DNA from: Planctomycetaceae bacterium
Lineage (GTDB): Bacteria; Planctomycetota; Planctomycetia; Gemmatales; Gemmataceae
DNA: 64,000 bases
Assembly (NCBI GenBank): GCA_013823135.1
Contig: PNLP01000025.1
Coordinates: 27,342 to 91,341 of the forward strand
Direction: 5' to 3'
Made by a program: the position numbers and the translations under genes. Position 1 is the first letter of the stretch. Each line of letters starts with the position of its first letter. Below, in pieces: positions 18,576 to 27,946 of the stretch. The notes under the pieces are model-generated. The model worked only from the letters and a program-made list of their open reading frames with translations, searched no databases and was not told where the DNA came from.

Positions 18576-18607
18576 TCGTTTACCACTTCGCCCCGGAGGG
18601 GCAGACC

Positions 18608-19747
18608 GTGCGCCGAGTCAGCATCGACCCTCGAATCGGCTGGCAGAAGCGCGTCGAGGAATATGGCCTCTACTACCACACACTTCGCGGCGAACCCTAC
18701 TGGGACGAATCTGCTTGCTATCAGTTCACGAACTACGAAATCGACACCATCGAACAAGCCACCCAGGCTCTGCACGACATGTGCATGGAGCTCGTGGATG
18801 AGGTCATCCGCGATCGGATGTTCGGCCTGTTCCTCATTCCAAGCGAATACGAAGACCTCATCGTCCGCTCTTGGGAAGAAAAACAGCCTTCGATCTACGG
18901 CCGATTCGACCTCGCGTTCGATGGCGTCGGCGCACCGCGATTGCTCGAATACAACGCCGACACACCAACGGGATTGGTCGAGGCCGCGGTCGCGCAGTGG
19001 TTCTGGCTCAAGGACGTGGACGAGCGCGGCGACCAGTACAACAGCATCCACGAACGGCTCATCGACGCCTGGAAGAAACTGCGCGAGAAAGACGGCGGCC
19101 CCATCCACTTCGCCGCGATGACCAAGACCGACAGCCCCGAAGATTACATCACCGCCGAGTACATGCGGGACACGGCGATTCAGGCGGGATTCAAAACGTC
19201 CTTCATCGACATCTCTGACATCGGCTGGGATCGCGTCCGCAAGGTGTTCGTGGATAACACGGGGTTCCCCATCCATCGCTGCTTCAAGCTCTACCCGTGG
19301 GAGTGGATCTTCCGCGAGGAGTTCGGGCCGAACATCGGCAAGTCATCGACCCGCTGGGTGGAACCAGCGTGGAAGGCGATCCTGAGTTGCAAGAGCATCC
19401 TCCCCCTGCTCTATGAGCGGCATCCGGAGAGCCCGTTCTTGCTACCCGCATCGTTCGACCCGCTGTCCACCGGCAGCTACGTCCGCAAGCCGATCCACGC
19501 CCGCGAAGGGGCCAACATTCAGGTCGTGATCGACGGGCAACTCTCGTTCGAAACCGACGGCCCGTACGCCAGCCCGCCTTACGTTTACCAGGCGCTGGCC
19601 AAAGAGATGAAGCCGCACGACGGCCGCTACCCCGTGCTCGGGAGTTGGGTGGTCGATGGCGTGGCCTGTGGGCTTGGCATCCGCGAAGACGACTCGCTCG
19701 TCACCCGGAACACAAGCCGCTTCGTACCGCACACGATGGTGGGTTAA
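18608..19747 (+). CDS. Glutathionylspermidine synthase-family ATP-grasp ligase
   Basis: A 379-residue protein of the GSP-synthase pre-ATP-grasp/ATP-grasp family (YgiC/YjfC type), without the amidase domain of the bifunctional E. coli enzyme. Recognisable blocks are GLYYHTL and YWDESACYQF near the start, YGRFDLAFDG, LLEYNADTPTGLVEAA, then FKLYPWEWIFREEFG and a GSWVVDGVACGLGIRED ending. These proteins probably make an amide bond using ATP; the true substrates of YgiC-type members are not established. A GTG start at 18608 has a GGAGGGG site seven bases upstream and gives the family length. It sits between a small membrane protein and a larger one. Confidence 0.88.
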   Translation: MRRVSIDPRIGWQKRVEEYGLYYHTLRGEPYWDESACYQFTNYEIDTIEQATQALHDMCMELVDEVIRDRMFGLFLIPSEYEDLIVRSWEEKQPSIYGRFDLAFDGVGAPRLLEYNADTPTGLVEAAVAQWFWLKDVDERGDQYNSIHERLIDAWKKLREKDGGPIHFAAMTKTDSPEDYITAEYMRDTAIQAGFKTSFIDISDIGWDRVRKVFVDNTGFPIHRCFKLYPWEWIFREEFGPNIGKSSTRWVEPAWKAILSCKSILPLLYERHPESPFLLPASFDPLSTGSYVRKPIHAREGANIQVVIDGQLSFETDGPYASPPYVYQALAKEMKPHDGRYPVLGSWVVDGVACGLGIREDDSLVTRNTSRFVPHTMVG

Positions 19748-19775
19748 ATCTGACTCGAAACGAGGGTTTCGCTCC

Positions 19776-21380
19776 ATGTCACAGACGTTTGTGTTCGAGG
19801 AACTGGACGCACCCACCCGCACATACCTCACCGAAGTCCGGGATTCGGGCGGTGCGGGCGCGCCGGGCGTGTTCGCCCTAACATCCTCCACGATGGCCGG
19901 GTGTGGTTGCGGCACCGGGGTCGTGGTGATTATCGCCACGCTACTGGCGACGCTCACCACCATGTTCGATGTGATTTACCAGGACCCTGGCCGCGTGGCG
20001 TTGCTCCAAACGGCCGGTATCCTCCTCGGCGGCTGGCTGATCTTTGCCGCGCGGCGATCCGCGAGCCGGGGAAGCAAGACGATGGCCGGGCATTGGGCCT
20101 ACATTGATCCGTTGCACCTGTACGAAGCCTACCGCGAGCAGATCACCGTCACCCCGATCAACGACGTAGCCGAGGCGAACTTCACACACAGTTACAACAA
20201 TGGCACCTACCAGAACAGTGTGGTCCGTGGGTTGCGTAGCGCAGGGCCACCTATCGCCATCACGGTAAACAACGAACTCCGCGCCGAGCAGATGGTGGTA
20301 TTCCTGAACTACCTGGCGTGGGCACGCGGCTCCGAAGGCGGTGATCGAGCCAGCCTTCCCCCTGCTGCCCTCGGCGCGCTGGCCCGCTACGTGGCCGAGA
20401 ACGATTCCGAGCCCAAGGACGCGGAAGGGAACATCAACCTGAAGTTGATCGACATGGCGTACGAGGAAATCCCCGAGGAACCCAAACGCGAAGGCCGTGC
20501 TGCGCCGTCGTTCATGCCGTATGTGTTCCTGCTCGTCGCGGGTATCGGAACTTACTTCGCAATGAGCCTGGCGATCAACCCGCCGATCCACGACGACGCC
20601 ATTTTCTCTGCGGTCATCACCGAGAACTGCGAACCGTGGTTCCTGCAGATGTATCTACTCGACGAAAAGAACAACACGCGGCACCGAGAACAGGTCAAGG
20701 CACGACTTGGCCAGGAATACAACCGGGCCATGGACATGCTCAAACAGCAACCTCCGGGCGATCCCGAGTTGCGCAAAGGCATGGTCAAGATCATGGATTC
20801 GCTGAAGGAGACGATTCGTCCTGTTGTCTCGCTGACGGTCTCCGAGGGCGGGACGGGACCGAAGACAGGTGCGGAGAAACGAGTCGAGAAACTCCGCGAC
20901 GAACTTGTGGGGAAGGTTGAAGGAAGGAAGGCCCACGCCGACGCGAAAGACCCCGAATACTACGAAGCTGTGGGCGGGATCATGGGGAAACTCGCCCAGA
21001 TCATGCCGGGTGTTCAGCCCCGAGACGGCATTCAGTTCATAGTGCCACGCACCCCGGTCGGTATTCAGTTGATTGAGTTCGCGTTCAAGCCCGATGATGC
21101 GACGCACGCGCACTTCGAGATCACCTACGAGTTCGTCCCTGCCCAGGGGAAGAAGGAAATGTATCGTCTGAAAGCGAAGGTCGAGGTTCGGACCGATCTG
21201 GAAGCCGCCCCGGTCGCGATTTACTCGGAAGAAATCGGTCAACCGGTCGCTGAGAGCGATTTTGGTCGTGAAGTGGATAAATTGCGGGATCGGTTGTTGC
21301 TGGGCCTCGTTGGGCAATCGCCGGCAGGCGGGGTTCAACTGCCTCCTAACTTCCCATTCCCCAAAGCGAAACTCCCGTGA
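19776..21380 (+). CDS. Two-TM membrane protein downstream of the GSP-like ligase
   Basis: A 534-residue protein I do not recognise as a named family. Near residue 45 is a Cys/Gly stretch (AGCGCGTGVVV) entering a hydrophobic helix, with another helix near 75-90 and a third near 245-265. The C-terminal 270 residues are hydrophilic, include a candidate coiled-coil (about 290-390) and a beta-rich end. The start codon lies 28 bases after the ligase stop, so the genes are very probably one operon. A role in the same pathway, such as anchoring or transporting the ligase product, is inference. Confidence 0.75.
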   Translation: MSQTFVFEELDAPTRTYLTEVRDSGGAGAPGVFALTSSTMAGCGCGTGVVVIIATLLATLTTMFDVIYQDPGRVALLQTAGILLGGWLIFAARRSASRGSKTMAGHWAYIDPLHLYEAYREQITVTPINDVAEANFTHSYNNGTYQNSVVRGLRSAGPPIAITVNNELRAEQMVVFLNYLAWARGSEGGDRASLPPAALGALARYVAENDSEPKDAEGNINLKLIDMAYEEIPEEPKREGRAAPSFMPYVFLLVAGIGTYFAMSLAINPPIHDDAIFSAVITENCEPWFLQMYLLDEKNNTRHREQVKARLGQEYNRAMDMLKQQPPGDPELRKGMVKIMDSLKETIRPVVSLTVSEGGTGPKTGAEKRVEKLRDELVGKVEGRKAHADAKDPEYYEAVGGIMGKLAQIMPGVQPRDGIQFIVPRTPVGIQLIEFAFKPDDATHAHFEITYEFVPAQGKKEMYRLKAKVEVRTDLEAAPVAIYSEEIGQPVAESDFGREVDKLRDRLLLGLVGQSPAGGVQLPPNFPFPKAKLP

Positions 21381-21401
21381 TTTGTTAATGACTACACGGG
21401 A

Positions 21402-22118
21402 TCAGCCCACGCTCACGCCGACAAGCACGTCGTACCCGGCGTGAGCGCCAACCGCGATTCCGAACCCGCGAAAGACGAATAGTAGCGTGAAGTACAGCCC
21501 GGCGCTGGTACGGAACACGAAGTAATCCGCACGCATTGGCTCGCCATACGGGCCAATGTGGTGAGCCGCGGCAAAGGCCAGTGCCGCGGCTGCCGTGGCA
21601 AGTAGGAGTGCGGGGACGTTCGGGATTTGCAGCACACGCAGAGTCGCGAGAAGACCACTGAACAACGCCAGACGGAACAACACTTCTTCGTAAATCCCCG
21701 CCCCGATGAAAGTGAGGATCTTGGCCATCGGCGTGGCCTGTGTGCTGATTTGAAGATGCACCCCAAGGCCATCCAGGATCGGGCCGAAGTTTCGGCTGAA
21801 CTGCCAGAGCCCCACCGCGAAGATGCAGCTTTCAAACGCCATCCCGAAGATCGTCGTCACGAGATCGGTCGGGCGATCGGCCCAGCGCCACCAACTCCAG
21901 ATCAGCATAACCGTGATGACCACCGCAGGTGCCGCGAGAACCTGCCCTGCACCGAAGCGTTCAAGCCCCCAGCGAAGCCAGGCGTCGGCACCGTTCCGCA
22001 TCCGATCGGCCTGATCGCCGCCAAACCAGAGCACCCCGCCCTCATACACCGCCAGGAGCGGCACGAGGAACAGAAAGCACGACCAGGGGTGACGGGTGGC
22101 GTTGAGGTATCCGCTCAT
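21402..22118 (-). CDS. CPBP-family intramembrane metalloprotease
   Basis: A 238-residue polytopic protein, about six helices. The CPBP (CAAX protease and bacteriocin-processing) signature is present: EEVLFR near residue 143, followed by the second motif around AFAAAHHIG (about 180) and a late HAGYD near 228. These glutamyl intramembrane proteases cleave prenylated or membrane peptides; some confer bacteriocin immunity. The target is unknown. It is transcribed away from the upstream operon and converges on it with 21 bases between stops. Confidence 0.85.
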   Translation of the reverse strand: MSGYLNATRHPWSCFLFLVPLLAVYEGGVLWFGGDQADRMRNGADAWLRWGLERFGAGQVLAAPAVVITVMLIWSWWRWADRPTDLVTTIFGMAFESCIFAVGLWQFSRNFGPILDGLGVHLQISTQATPMAKILTFIGAGIYEEVLFRLALFSGLLATLRVLQIPNVPALLLATAAAALAFAAAHHIGPYGEPMRADYFVFRTSAGLYFTLLFVFRGFGIAVGAHAGYDVLVGVSVG

Positions 22119-22131
22119 GGTCGGCCCAGAA

Positions 22132-22184
22132 GTCGAAAGTCGTAGTGTCGGAAACCTGAGTCCCTGGACTTTACGACTTTCGAC
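22132..22184 (-). terminator. Hairpin after the HD-domain gene
   Basis: Perfect 13-base arms at 22132-22144 and 22172-22184 lie immediately past the stop codon of the HD-domain gene and before the CPBP gene start. They probably terminate the former, although the loop is long (27 bases). The GTCGTAGT-type arm recurs in part near 26200. Confidence 0.5.
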
Positions 22185-22187
22185 CCA

Positions 22188-23636
22188 TCAACAGAGATCG
22201 GGATAGCGTGCCCCCAGCAACTGCCGGCGACGGTCTTGCGGCAACGCGCGAAGGATTCCGCCACGGTCTACTGTCGCGAGGTCGATGTGCTCGGGGTGGG
22301 GCAGCAGCACCCCGTGTGCGTCCGCGAGCACGGCAATCACGGGTCGCCCCGGCGTGCGAGGATCGGCCGGGTTCGGGTGGTTCGCCGCGACAACGCCAAC
22401 CCGGCCATCCGTCATCTCGATCACCGTGCCCACCGGGTAGAACGAGAGGCGAATCAGCAGGCCGGCATACGTGCGGTCGAGTTGGCCGTGTTCCGCCATC
22501 AACAGCGTTTCGGTGAGCGCGGCTCGTCCGTCGCGGGCAATCCGATGCGACCGAGGCGAACTCAGTGCAGCATACACGTCTGCCACCGCGAGCAACCGCC
22601 CGAGTGACGGCGCGGTCGTCCCCTTGAGCCCGTTCGGGTAACCGGTGCCATCGGACCGTTCGTGATGCGCCGCAACCGCCGCCGCCAGCGGTGCAATCTC
22701 CGGGAAGCAGCGGAGGATCATCTCGGCGCTCATCTGCGTGTGAGTGTCGATCAATCGGCGTTCTTCTGGCAGCAAGGGGCCGGTTTTCGCGATCACTGCT
22801 GCGGGCACCGTGGTCATGCCGCAATCCACGAGCAATGCCGCAACGACCGCCAGCAACGGCCGGGCAGCCCACTCCGGGTCGGCAGGCACGAGCCGAGCGA
22901 CGACCTGAGCGACATTCACGGCATGGGCCGCGAGAAACCGCACGGGAGCAGGAAAGGCCACTGCCCCATGGTGAGCTGCGACGGAGTCAGCCGGCGCGTA
23001 AACGAACCGCATCGGCATCGACTTCCGGGCTTCTTCCAGCAGTTCTTCGGCCTGCGCCGCCACAGCCTGCAAGCTGACGGGTGCCCCAGTCGCCATCGCG
23101 GTGTAGACAGCCGCGAGCCGGTCGATCCGTTCGGCATCGTACTTCCGGCGTGCCAGGGCACGCTCCTGAACCGCGAGCCGTTCCTGCACAACACCCAGCA
23201 GGCCGTCAAGCCCGGTACACTGCTTCAACTGGAGAGACGGCGAGTCTGGGAACGACTGGGCAAGCCGGAGAGCCGATTCTGTGACCGCGACCGTTTCCGA
23301 GTGGTACGCGACCAGGGGATCTGGGTTCGCTGCGTCGGCCGCGAGCGCTGCGTAGAGTGGGTCGCTGGTGAAAGCACGCTGGCGATCGAGCAGGCTCTTC
23401 GCGGCTGCCAGCAGACGGCGAGCACGGTCGGTAAACTGCGGTGCGGGCGGACCCTCTGCGACGTTCGGGGCTCCGACGATCTGTTGCAGCCGAACGCGGA
23501 ACGCCTCGGATTCGTTGATGATCGTGCGGTCCGCCCCGGGATCAGCCGGGATGAGGTCCGGGATCATGTACGGCGCGGACTCCAGCCGTTGCCGGAACGC
23601 AGTGATGCGATCGAGCAGACCTCGTGAGTCGCTCAT
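22188..23636 (-). CDS. HD-GYP-like domain protein with incomplete metal site
   Basis: A 482-residue protein. The C-terminal half has the HD-GYP pattern: a first His in HAVNVAQVV, LLVDCGM where the HD dyad should be (Val270-Asp271), a retained His in THTQMS, HHERSDGTGYPNG (His324, His325, Gly332-Tyr333-Pro334) and VADVYAAL. HD-GYP enzymes hydrolyse cyclic di-GMP with a bi- or trinuclear metal centre; loss of the HD histidine probably weakens or abolishes activity. The N-terminal 230 residues are helical and unassigned. The start was set at 23636; longer frames would run into the galE gene. No REC domain is present. Confidence 0.78.
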   Translation of the reverse strand: MSDSRGLLDRITAFRQRLESAPYMIPDLIPADPGADRTIINESEAFRVRLQQIVGAPNVAEGPPAPQFTDRARRLLAAAKSLLDRQRAFTSDPLYAALAADAANPDPLVAYHSETVAVTESALRLAQSFPDSPSLQLKQCTGLDGLLGVVQERLAVQERALARRKYDAERIDRLAAVYTAMATGAPVSLQAVAAQAEELLEEARKSMPMRFVYAPADSVAAHHGAVAFPAPVRFLAAHAVNVAQVVARLVPADPEWAARPLLAVVAALLVDCGMTTVPAAVIAKTGPLLPEERRLIDTHTQMSAEMILRCFPEIAPLAAAVAAHHERSDGTGYPNGLKGTTAPSLGRLLAVADVYAALSSPRSHRIARDGRAALTETLLMAEHGQLDRTYAGLLIRLSFYPVGTVIEMTDGRVGVVAANHPNPADPRTPGRPVIAVLADAHGVLLPHPEHIDLATVDRGGILRALPQDRRRQLLGARYPDLC

Positions 23637-23802
23637 GGTGGCAGCCCCCCTCTTCCGCTCAGCCGTCGCGAAACGTTCCCCCATCAGGAACATCGGCAGA
23701 AAGAGTTGGGCAACTTGAGTCGATTTTGCGGGGGATGACGGAAATGACGTGTGCGACGGTGTCGCCATGAATGCGACACCGGACAGGGAGATACCAACCC
23801 GG

Positions 23803-24786
23803 TCACTCACCATAGCCGTTGGGATGGCTCTTGTGCCAGTTCCACGCGGTTTCGACGATCGACCGCAGGTCCGCGTACTTGGCCGACCAGCCGAGTTCGC
23901 GCTTGATCTTGTCCGGGTTCGCGATTAACTCCGCGGGGTCGCCGACGCGTCGCGGCGCTTCCTTCACGGGGACTTTACTCCCCGTCACCTCTTCGACGGT
24001 GCGGATTACATCGCGAACGCTGTACCCGCGGCCAATGCCGACGTTGTAGACCTGCCCGGACTTCGGCGTGATCTTGTCGAGCGCCAGGATGTGCGCAGCC
24101 GCGAGGTCGTCCACGTGAATGTAATCCCGCACGCATGTGCCATCCGGGGTGGGGTAGTCGTTGCCGAAGATCTCGACGTGCGGGCGCTTCCCCATTGCCG
24201 CCTGGATCACAATCGGAATCAAGTGCGATTCTGGTTCGTGGTGCTCACCGATGGTGGCATCTGCAGCCGCGCCGGCAGCGTTGAAGTACCGCAACGCGGC
24301 GTATCCAAACGGGTAAGCCGCGGCGTAGTCGGCCAGTGCCATCTCGAAGGCGAGTTTGGTGTTCCCGTAGGCGTTGATGGGGCTTTTCTTCTCGCTCTCG
24401 ACGATCGGCACAACGGCCGGCGTTCCGTACACGGCACACGTGCTGGAGAACACGAACTTGCCGATCCCGTTCCGTCGGCAACGGTCGAGCAAGTTTAGCG
24501 AGTAGATGAGGTTGTTCGTGTAGTACCGGGCCGGTTCCTTCACCGATTCACCGACGTTCGCCAGCGCAGCGAAGTGAATGACGGCCTCGATCCGACTGGT
24601 CACCATGAGTTGATCGATGTGGTCGATATCTCGCAGATCGCCGACCACAAGGCGTTCCGCAGGCACAGCGCGACGGTGGCCGAGGGACAGGTTATCAAAC
24701 ACCGTCACGTCGTGACCGCGAGTCAGGAGTTGCTTGACCGTGTGACTGCCGATGTAGCCGGCACCGCCGATAACGAGAATTCGCAT
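23803..24786 (-). CDS. galE: UDP-glucose 4-epimerase
   Basis: A 327-residue extended SDR that interconverts UDP-glucose and UDP-galactose. It has the NAD-binding GGAGYIGS loop (7-14), SSTCAVYG with the catalytic Ser/Thr, the Tyr140-xxx-Lys144 dyad (YGNTK), the HxxPESHLIP region for substrate binding and the VFGNDYxTxDGTxVRDYIHVxDLA block near 225. Length fits GalE. The start at ATG 24786 matches the beginning of the Rossmann strand. It would supply UDP-galactose for the polysaccharide enzymes nearby. It is not part of a complete Leloir operon here. Confidence 0.93.
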   Translation of the reverse strand: MRILVIGGAGYIGSHTVKQLLTRGHDVTVFDNLSLGHRRAVPAERLVVGDLRDIDHIDQLMVTSRIEAVIHFAALANVGESVKEPARYYTNNLIYSLNLLDRCRRNGIGKFVFSSTCAVYGTPAVVPIVESEKKSPINAYGNTKLAFEMALADYAAAYPFGYAALRYFNAAGAAADATIGEHHEPESHLIPIVIQAAMGKRPHVEIFGNDYPTPDGTCVRDYIHVDDLAAAHILALDKITPKSGQVYNVGIGRGYSVRDVIRTVEEVTGSKVPVKEAPRRVGDPAELIANPDKIKRELGWSAKYADLRSIVETAWNWHKSHPNGYGE

Positions 24787-24886
24787 AGCCGCCAGTTGTG
24801 TGATCTCGGAAACGAACGAGGCCCCGCATCCGCGGCAGGGCACTCGTGTCGTTATATGGCCTGAGGGGATCGCCGTTGCTGGCGGA

Positions 24887-26149
24887 TCACTTCAGCCACT
24901 TGTCGGCGAACTCCATGTAGACCTTCCAGTCGTCGGGCGTCATCGAGTGCTTTCCCGCGCGAATGAAGTAGCCGAGCCGTTCGCTCGCGAGCTTGCCGCT
25001 CTCGGGCATCTTGTCCGCGACAACAGGCTTTGCAAGCTCGTAAAGCTCGTAAGCGGGCGCGGCCGCCTTCAGCACTTCGAACTGACCGCTGGGGTTCGCC
25101 CACAGGTCTTCCTCTGCGTTCGTCATCAGCACGGGGCGCGGGGCACAGATCGCCACGAGGTCGTTCTGGTCGAACGGCAACTTCGAGGTGTCCGGTCCGA
25201 AAGCGGTGAAGTTGCCGCAGAACCAGTGCGGGAACGCCTTGGTGATGCGTGCGACCGACTCGGCCTTGTCGGTCTTCAATCGGCTCGGGCCAGCACCGCC
25301 ACACCCCGACTGGTGGGGAATCACGAGCGCGATTCGATCGTCGAACGCACCAGCGAGCAGTGCCGTCTTGCCAAGCCGCGAGTGGCCAACGACGGCAATC
25401 CGCTTCGGATCAACGCTGGGATCCGTCACGAGGTAATCGACCGCGCGATGAACGCCCCACGCCCAGGACATCACCGTTGCGGTGTCGTCGGGGTTGTTCT
25501 TCCCTTCCGTGAACCCTAGCGCCTTCCGCATCCCCTCAATTACGTTCGGCCGGTCGGGTTGAATGTCGCCACTGTAGAACGTGGCCACGGCGTAACCCTT
25601 GTCGAGCGCCTGCTCGAACGGCCACACGTCCAGCACCTTTCCCCGGCCCTCGGCGGAGGCCTTGTTCGCCTTCACGCCGGGGGTGTTCGGATAGCACCAC
25701 TCAGGCGTGATCCGCACCCGTTCATCAGCCACCAGGCAGTGATTCCCCTGGAAATTCGGCCCGACGAAGCACGCGGCCGGCGTCTTCCCATTCGGTGTGG
25801 CGATGAGCAGGTAGATCTTGGGCCACTCGGGTGGGCCGAACGTGATCTCGACCTCGCGGAGAGTCCCCTTCCCTCCGAACGCCTTGGCGTCCTCGAACAG
25901 CACCTTGCCCGTGACCTTCTCAGGTTTCGCGGGATACTTGCCGTACATGTAGTGCTGAAACAGCTCTTTCAACTGCGGCCGGCGTTTCGCTTCCCAGTCC
26001 GCCTTGGTTGTCACCTTGGTTCCATCGAGCATGACGACGGGGCTTGGCATGTCGGCTGATGCGGGGAGTTTATCGAGGGGCGGAAAGTCGGCGGGGAGTG
26101 CGGCAGTCGTCACGGCGAGGACTCCGAAGGAAATGAGCAGAAGTCGCAT
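24887..26149 (-). CDS. CE15-like glucuronoyl esterase/acetyl-xylan esterase
   Basis: A 420-residue exported alpha/beta hydrolase; residues 1-20 form a signal peptide. The nucleophile motif GHSRLGK gives Ser257, followed by the CE15-typical HQSGCGGAG, AFPHWFCGNF, LPFDQNDLVAICAPRPVL and a C-terminal catalytic histidine near 401 (AGKHSMTP). Bacterial CE15 members cleave ester links between glucuronoxylan and lignin, and planctomycetes encode many. The exact substrate is inference. A GGAG site lies upstream of the ATG. It is divergent from a GT2 glycosyltransferase gene. Confidence 0.85.
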   Translation of the reverse strand: MRLLLISFGVLAVTTAALPADFPPLDKLPASADMPSPVVMLDGTKVTTKADWEAKRRPQLKELFQHYMYGKYPAKPEKVTGKVLFEDAKAFGGKGTLREVEITFGPPEWPKIYLLIATPNGKTPAACFVGPNFQGNHCLVADERVRITPEWCYPNTPGVKANKASAEGRGKVLDVWPFEQALDKGYAVATFYSGDIQPDRPNVIEGMRKALGFTEGKNNPDDTATVMSWAWGVHRAVDYLVTDPSVDPKRIAVVGHSRLGKTALLAGAFDDRIALVIPHQSGCGGAGPSRLKTDKAESVARITKAFPHWFCGNFTAFGPDTSKLPFDQNDLVAICAPRPVLMTNAEEDLWANPSGQFEVLKAAAPAYELYELAKPVVADKMPESGKLASERLGYFIRAGKHSMTPDDWKVYMEFADKWLK

Positions 26150-26277
26150 GGCGGGCTCCAGGTGAGAGGGGCGTGCCGCGTCATTGTAGCCGGAACAGAA
26201 ATGTCGTAGTTCTGGGATTGCGGCAACTTTCGACCGTCGCTATGCGGGTGGTAACGTCCTTTTATCACTCGTGCAAT

Positions 26278-27366
26278 ATGGTCGCAACCAGCGCGGCTCT
26301 GGTGCTCCTCGTCCTCGCGACGGCGGTGTACCTGGGCTACCTCGTGCCGACGCTCGTCGGGTTGATCCCGCAACGGGTGATGTTGCCGACCGCACCGTCG
26401 CACACCTTCGCAATCCTCATTCCCGCCCATAACGAAGAATCGGGCTTACCCGCCACGTTGCAAAGCGTGATGGAACTGGATTACCCCGCGAACCTCGTCC
26501 GTGTCTGCGTCGTCGCCGACAACTGCACCGACGACACGGCCCGCGTACCCTGGGATTTCGGCATCCGCTGCCTCGTGCGACGCGATGCCTCAAAGCGTGG
26601 GAAGGGTTACGCCCTGGCCTTCGGGCTCGAACAAATCCTCGCCGACATGCCTGATGTCGTGCTCATCCTCGATGCCGACTGCCAGTTGAATCCGAGTGCC
26701 CTACGGGCACTCGACGCCGCGTTCGTGACGGGTGCGGATGCGGTTCAGTGCGCGGTGCGAGCGTGCAACCCCGACGACGGACCGACCGGCTACGTTGCTG
26801 CGGTCGGCTCGGCGATCGACGAAGTAATGGCTGCAGGAATGCATCGGCTTGGCCGATCGGTTCCGCTTCGGGGAACAGGCATGGCCTTTCGGCGTTCCGT
26901 GCTGGAGCGAGTGCCGTGGACCGCGTTCGGGCTGGTCGAAGATGCCGAGTATTCACAACGATTGCGCCGGGCTGGGGTGCGGGTGCAGCACTGTCGCGAT
27001 GCCAAGGTGAGCAGCGATTCGCCCGCGAACTGGGCCGATCTCGGCCGCCAACGGCGGCGCTGGCGAGCCGCAGGGGTGCTCGCCAGCAAGCCGCTGGGGC
27101 TGTGTCTCATCGCGATGGCTGCCAGTGTCGGTTTCGCGTGCGGGTTCGTGTGGTGGCCGGCAACTTTGCTGCTGCTCACCGCGTGGGTTTACCTCCGGGC
27201 AGCAGCGGCAGTCGGGTTCACTCAGCGACGATTCGGGCTCTTGCTGAAGTCACCGGGAATTGTGGTGCGGCTCGGCTGGGTGACGTTCGCTGGATTGTTC
27301 CGACGCCAACCGACGACGTGGGACCGCACCCCGCGAGCGACCGAATCGACAAAGCGGGCAGCATGA
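26278..27366 (+). CDS. Family 2 membrane glycosyltransferase
   Basis: A 362-residue GT2 enzyme. It has an N-terminal membrane helix, FAILIPAHNEESGL, the first acidic motif at VVADNCTDDTA, the metal-binding LILDADCQLN, and the processive-type QRRRW motif near 265 (RQRRRWRAAG), then C-terminal helices. QxxRW suggests a processive synthase or a related chain-elongating enzyme. Start is uncertain: ATG 26278 opens the first helix, while ATG 26242 would add 12 residues; neither has a strong ribosome-binding site. It ends two bases before the convergent gene's stop. Confidence 0.82.
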   Translation: MVATSAALVLLVLATAVYLGYLVPTLVGLIPQRVMLPTAPSHTFAILIPAHNEESGLPATLQSVMELDYPANLVRVCVVADNCTDDTARVPWDFGIRCLVRRDASKRGKGYALAFGLEQILADMPDVVLILDADCQLNPSALRALDAAFVTGADAVQCAVRACNPDDGPTGYVAAVGSAIDEVMAAGMHRLGRSVPLRGTGMAFRRSVLERVPWTAFGLVEDAEYSQRLRRAGVRVQHCRDAKVSSDSPANWADLGRQRRRWRAAGVLASKPLGLCLIAMAASVGFACGFVWWPATLLLLTAWVYLRAAAAVGFTQRRFGLLLKSPGIVVRLGWVTFAGLFRRQPTTWDRTPRATESTKRAA

Positions 27367-27368
27367 AG

Positions 27369-27785
27369 TTACCCGGCGACCGATGCTCTCGCACGCCGAT
27401 TCACGGCCAGCACGAGCAATCCGTAGCCAATGAGGCCCGGCCCCTCGCTCGCTACCCACCACCACGGCAAGCCCGCATCCAGATCGACCGCGAATAACGC
27501 AGCCCCCAGCGCGATGTGCAACCGTGCCAGGAACGGCACCGCATCTCGATATCGCTCCCAGTTCCGCGTGACAGCCCACAACAGAACCCCGTGCATGCCG
27601 TAAACGAGGGACAGCGACCGTGCCATGTACCTCGTGATCGCCACGTTGGCGAGTTCACCCATTCCGAGCATGTCGCGGTGAACTGCGTCCATCCACGCGA
27701 AAGGCAACAACGCACACGGCAGCGCGAGAAGCAGAATCCCCGCGTTCACCTGCACCAACCGGAACAGCACACGCTCCGCAGTCAT
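27369..27785 (-). CDS. Small four-TM hypothetical membrane protein
   Basis: A 138-residue protein with about four hydrophobic helices (near 10-30, 55-70, 88-102 and 112-128), short loops and a basic C-terminus. No family is recognised. It converges tail-to-tail with the GT2 gene with only two bases between stop codons, leaving no room for a separate terminator. The regular hydrophobic pattern supports it as real. Confidence 0.65.
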   Translation of the reverse strand: MTAERVLFRLVQVNAGILLLALPCALLPFAWMDAVHRDMLGMGELANVAITRYMARSLSLVYGMHGVLLWAVTRNWERYRDAVPFLARLHIALGAALFAVDLDAGLPWWWVASEGPGLIGYGLLVLAVNRRARASVAG

Positions 27786-27946
27786 GCCAGTCCTCTCCGC
27801 TCTGCTGAATTCCGACCCAGACAGATTACTCCGACAAACGAGTGCTTGCCCGTCGTTTCCGCGAACCGTACAGTCTGCGGTAATCGAATTGTCGATTATT
27901 GCGCGTCCCCCTTTCAGGTCGCGTCACTTACCTGGAGACTCTCCTC

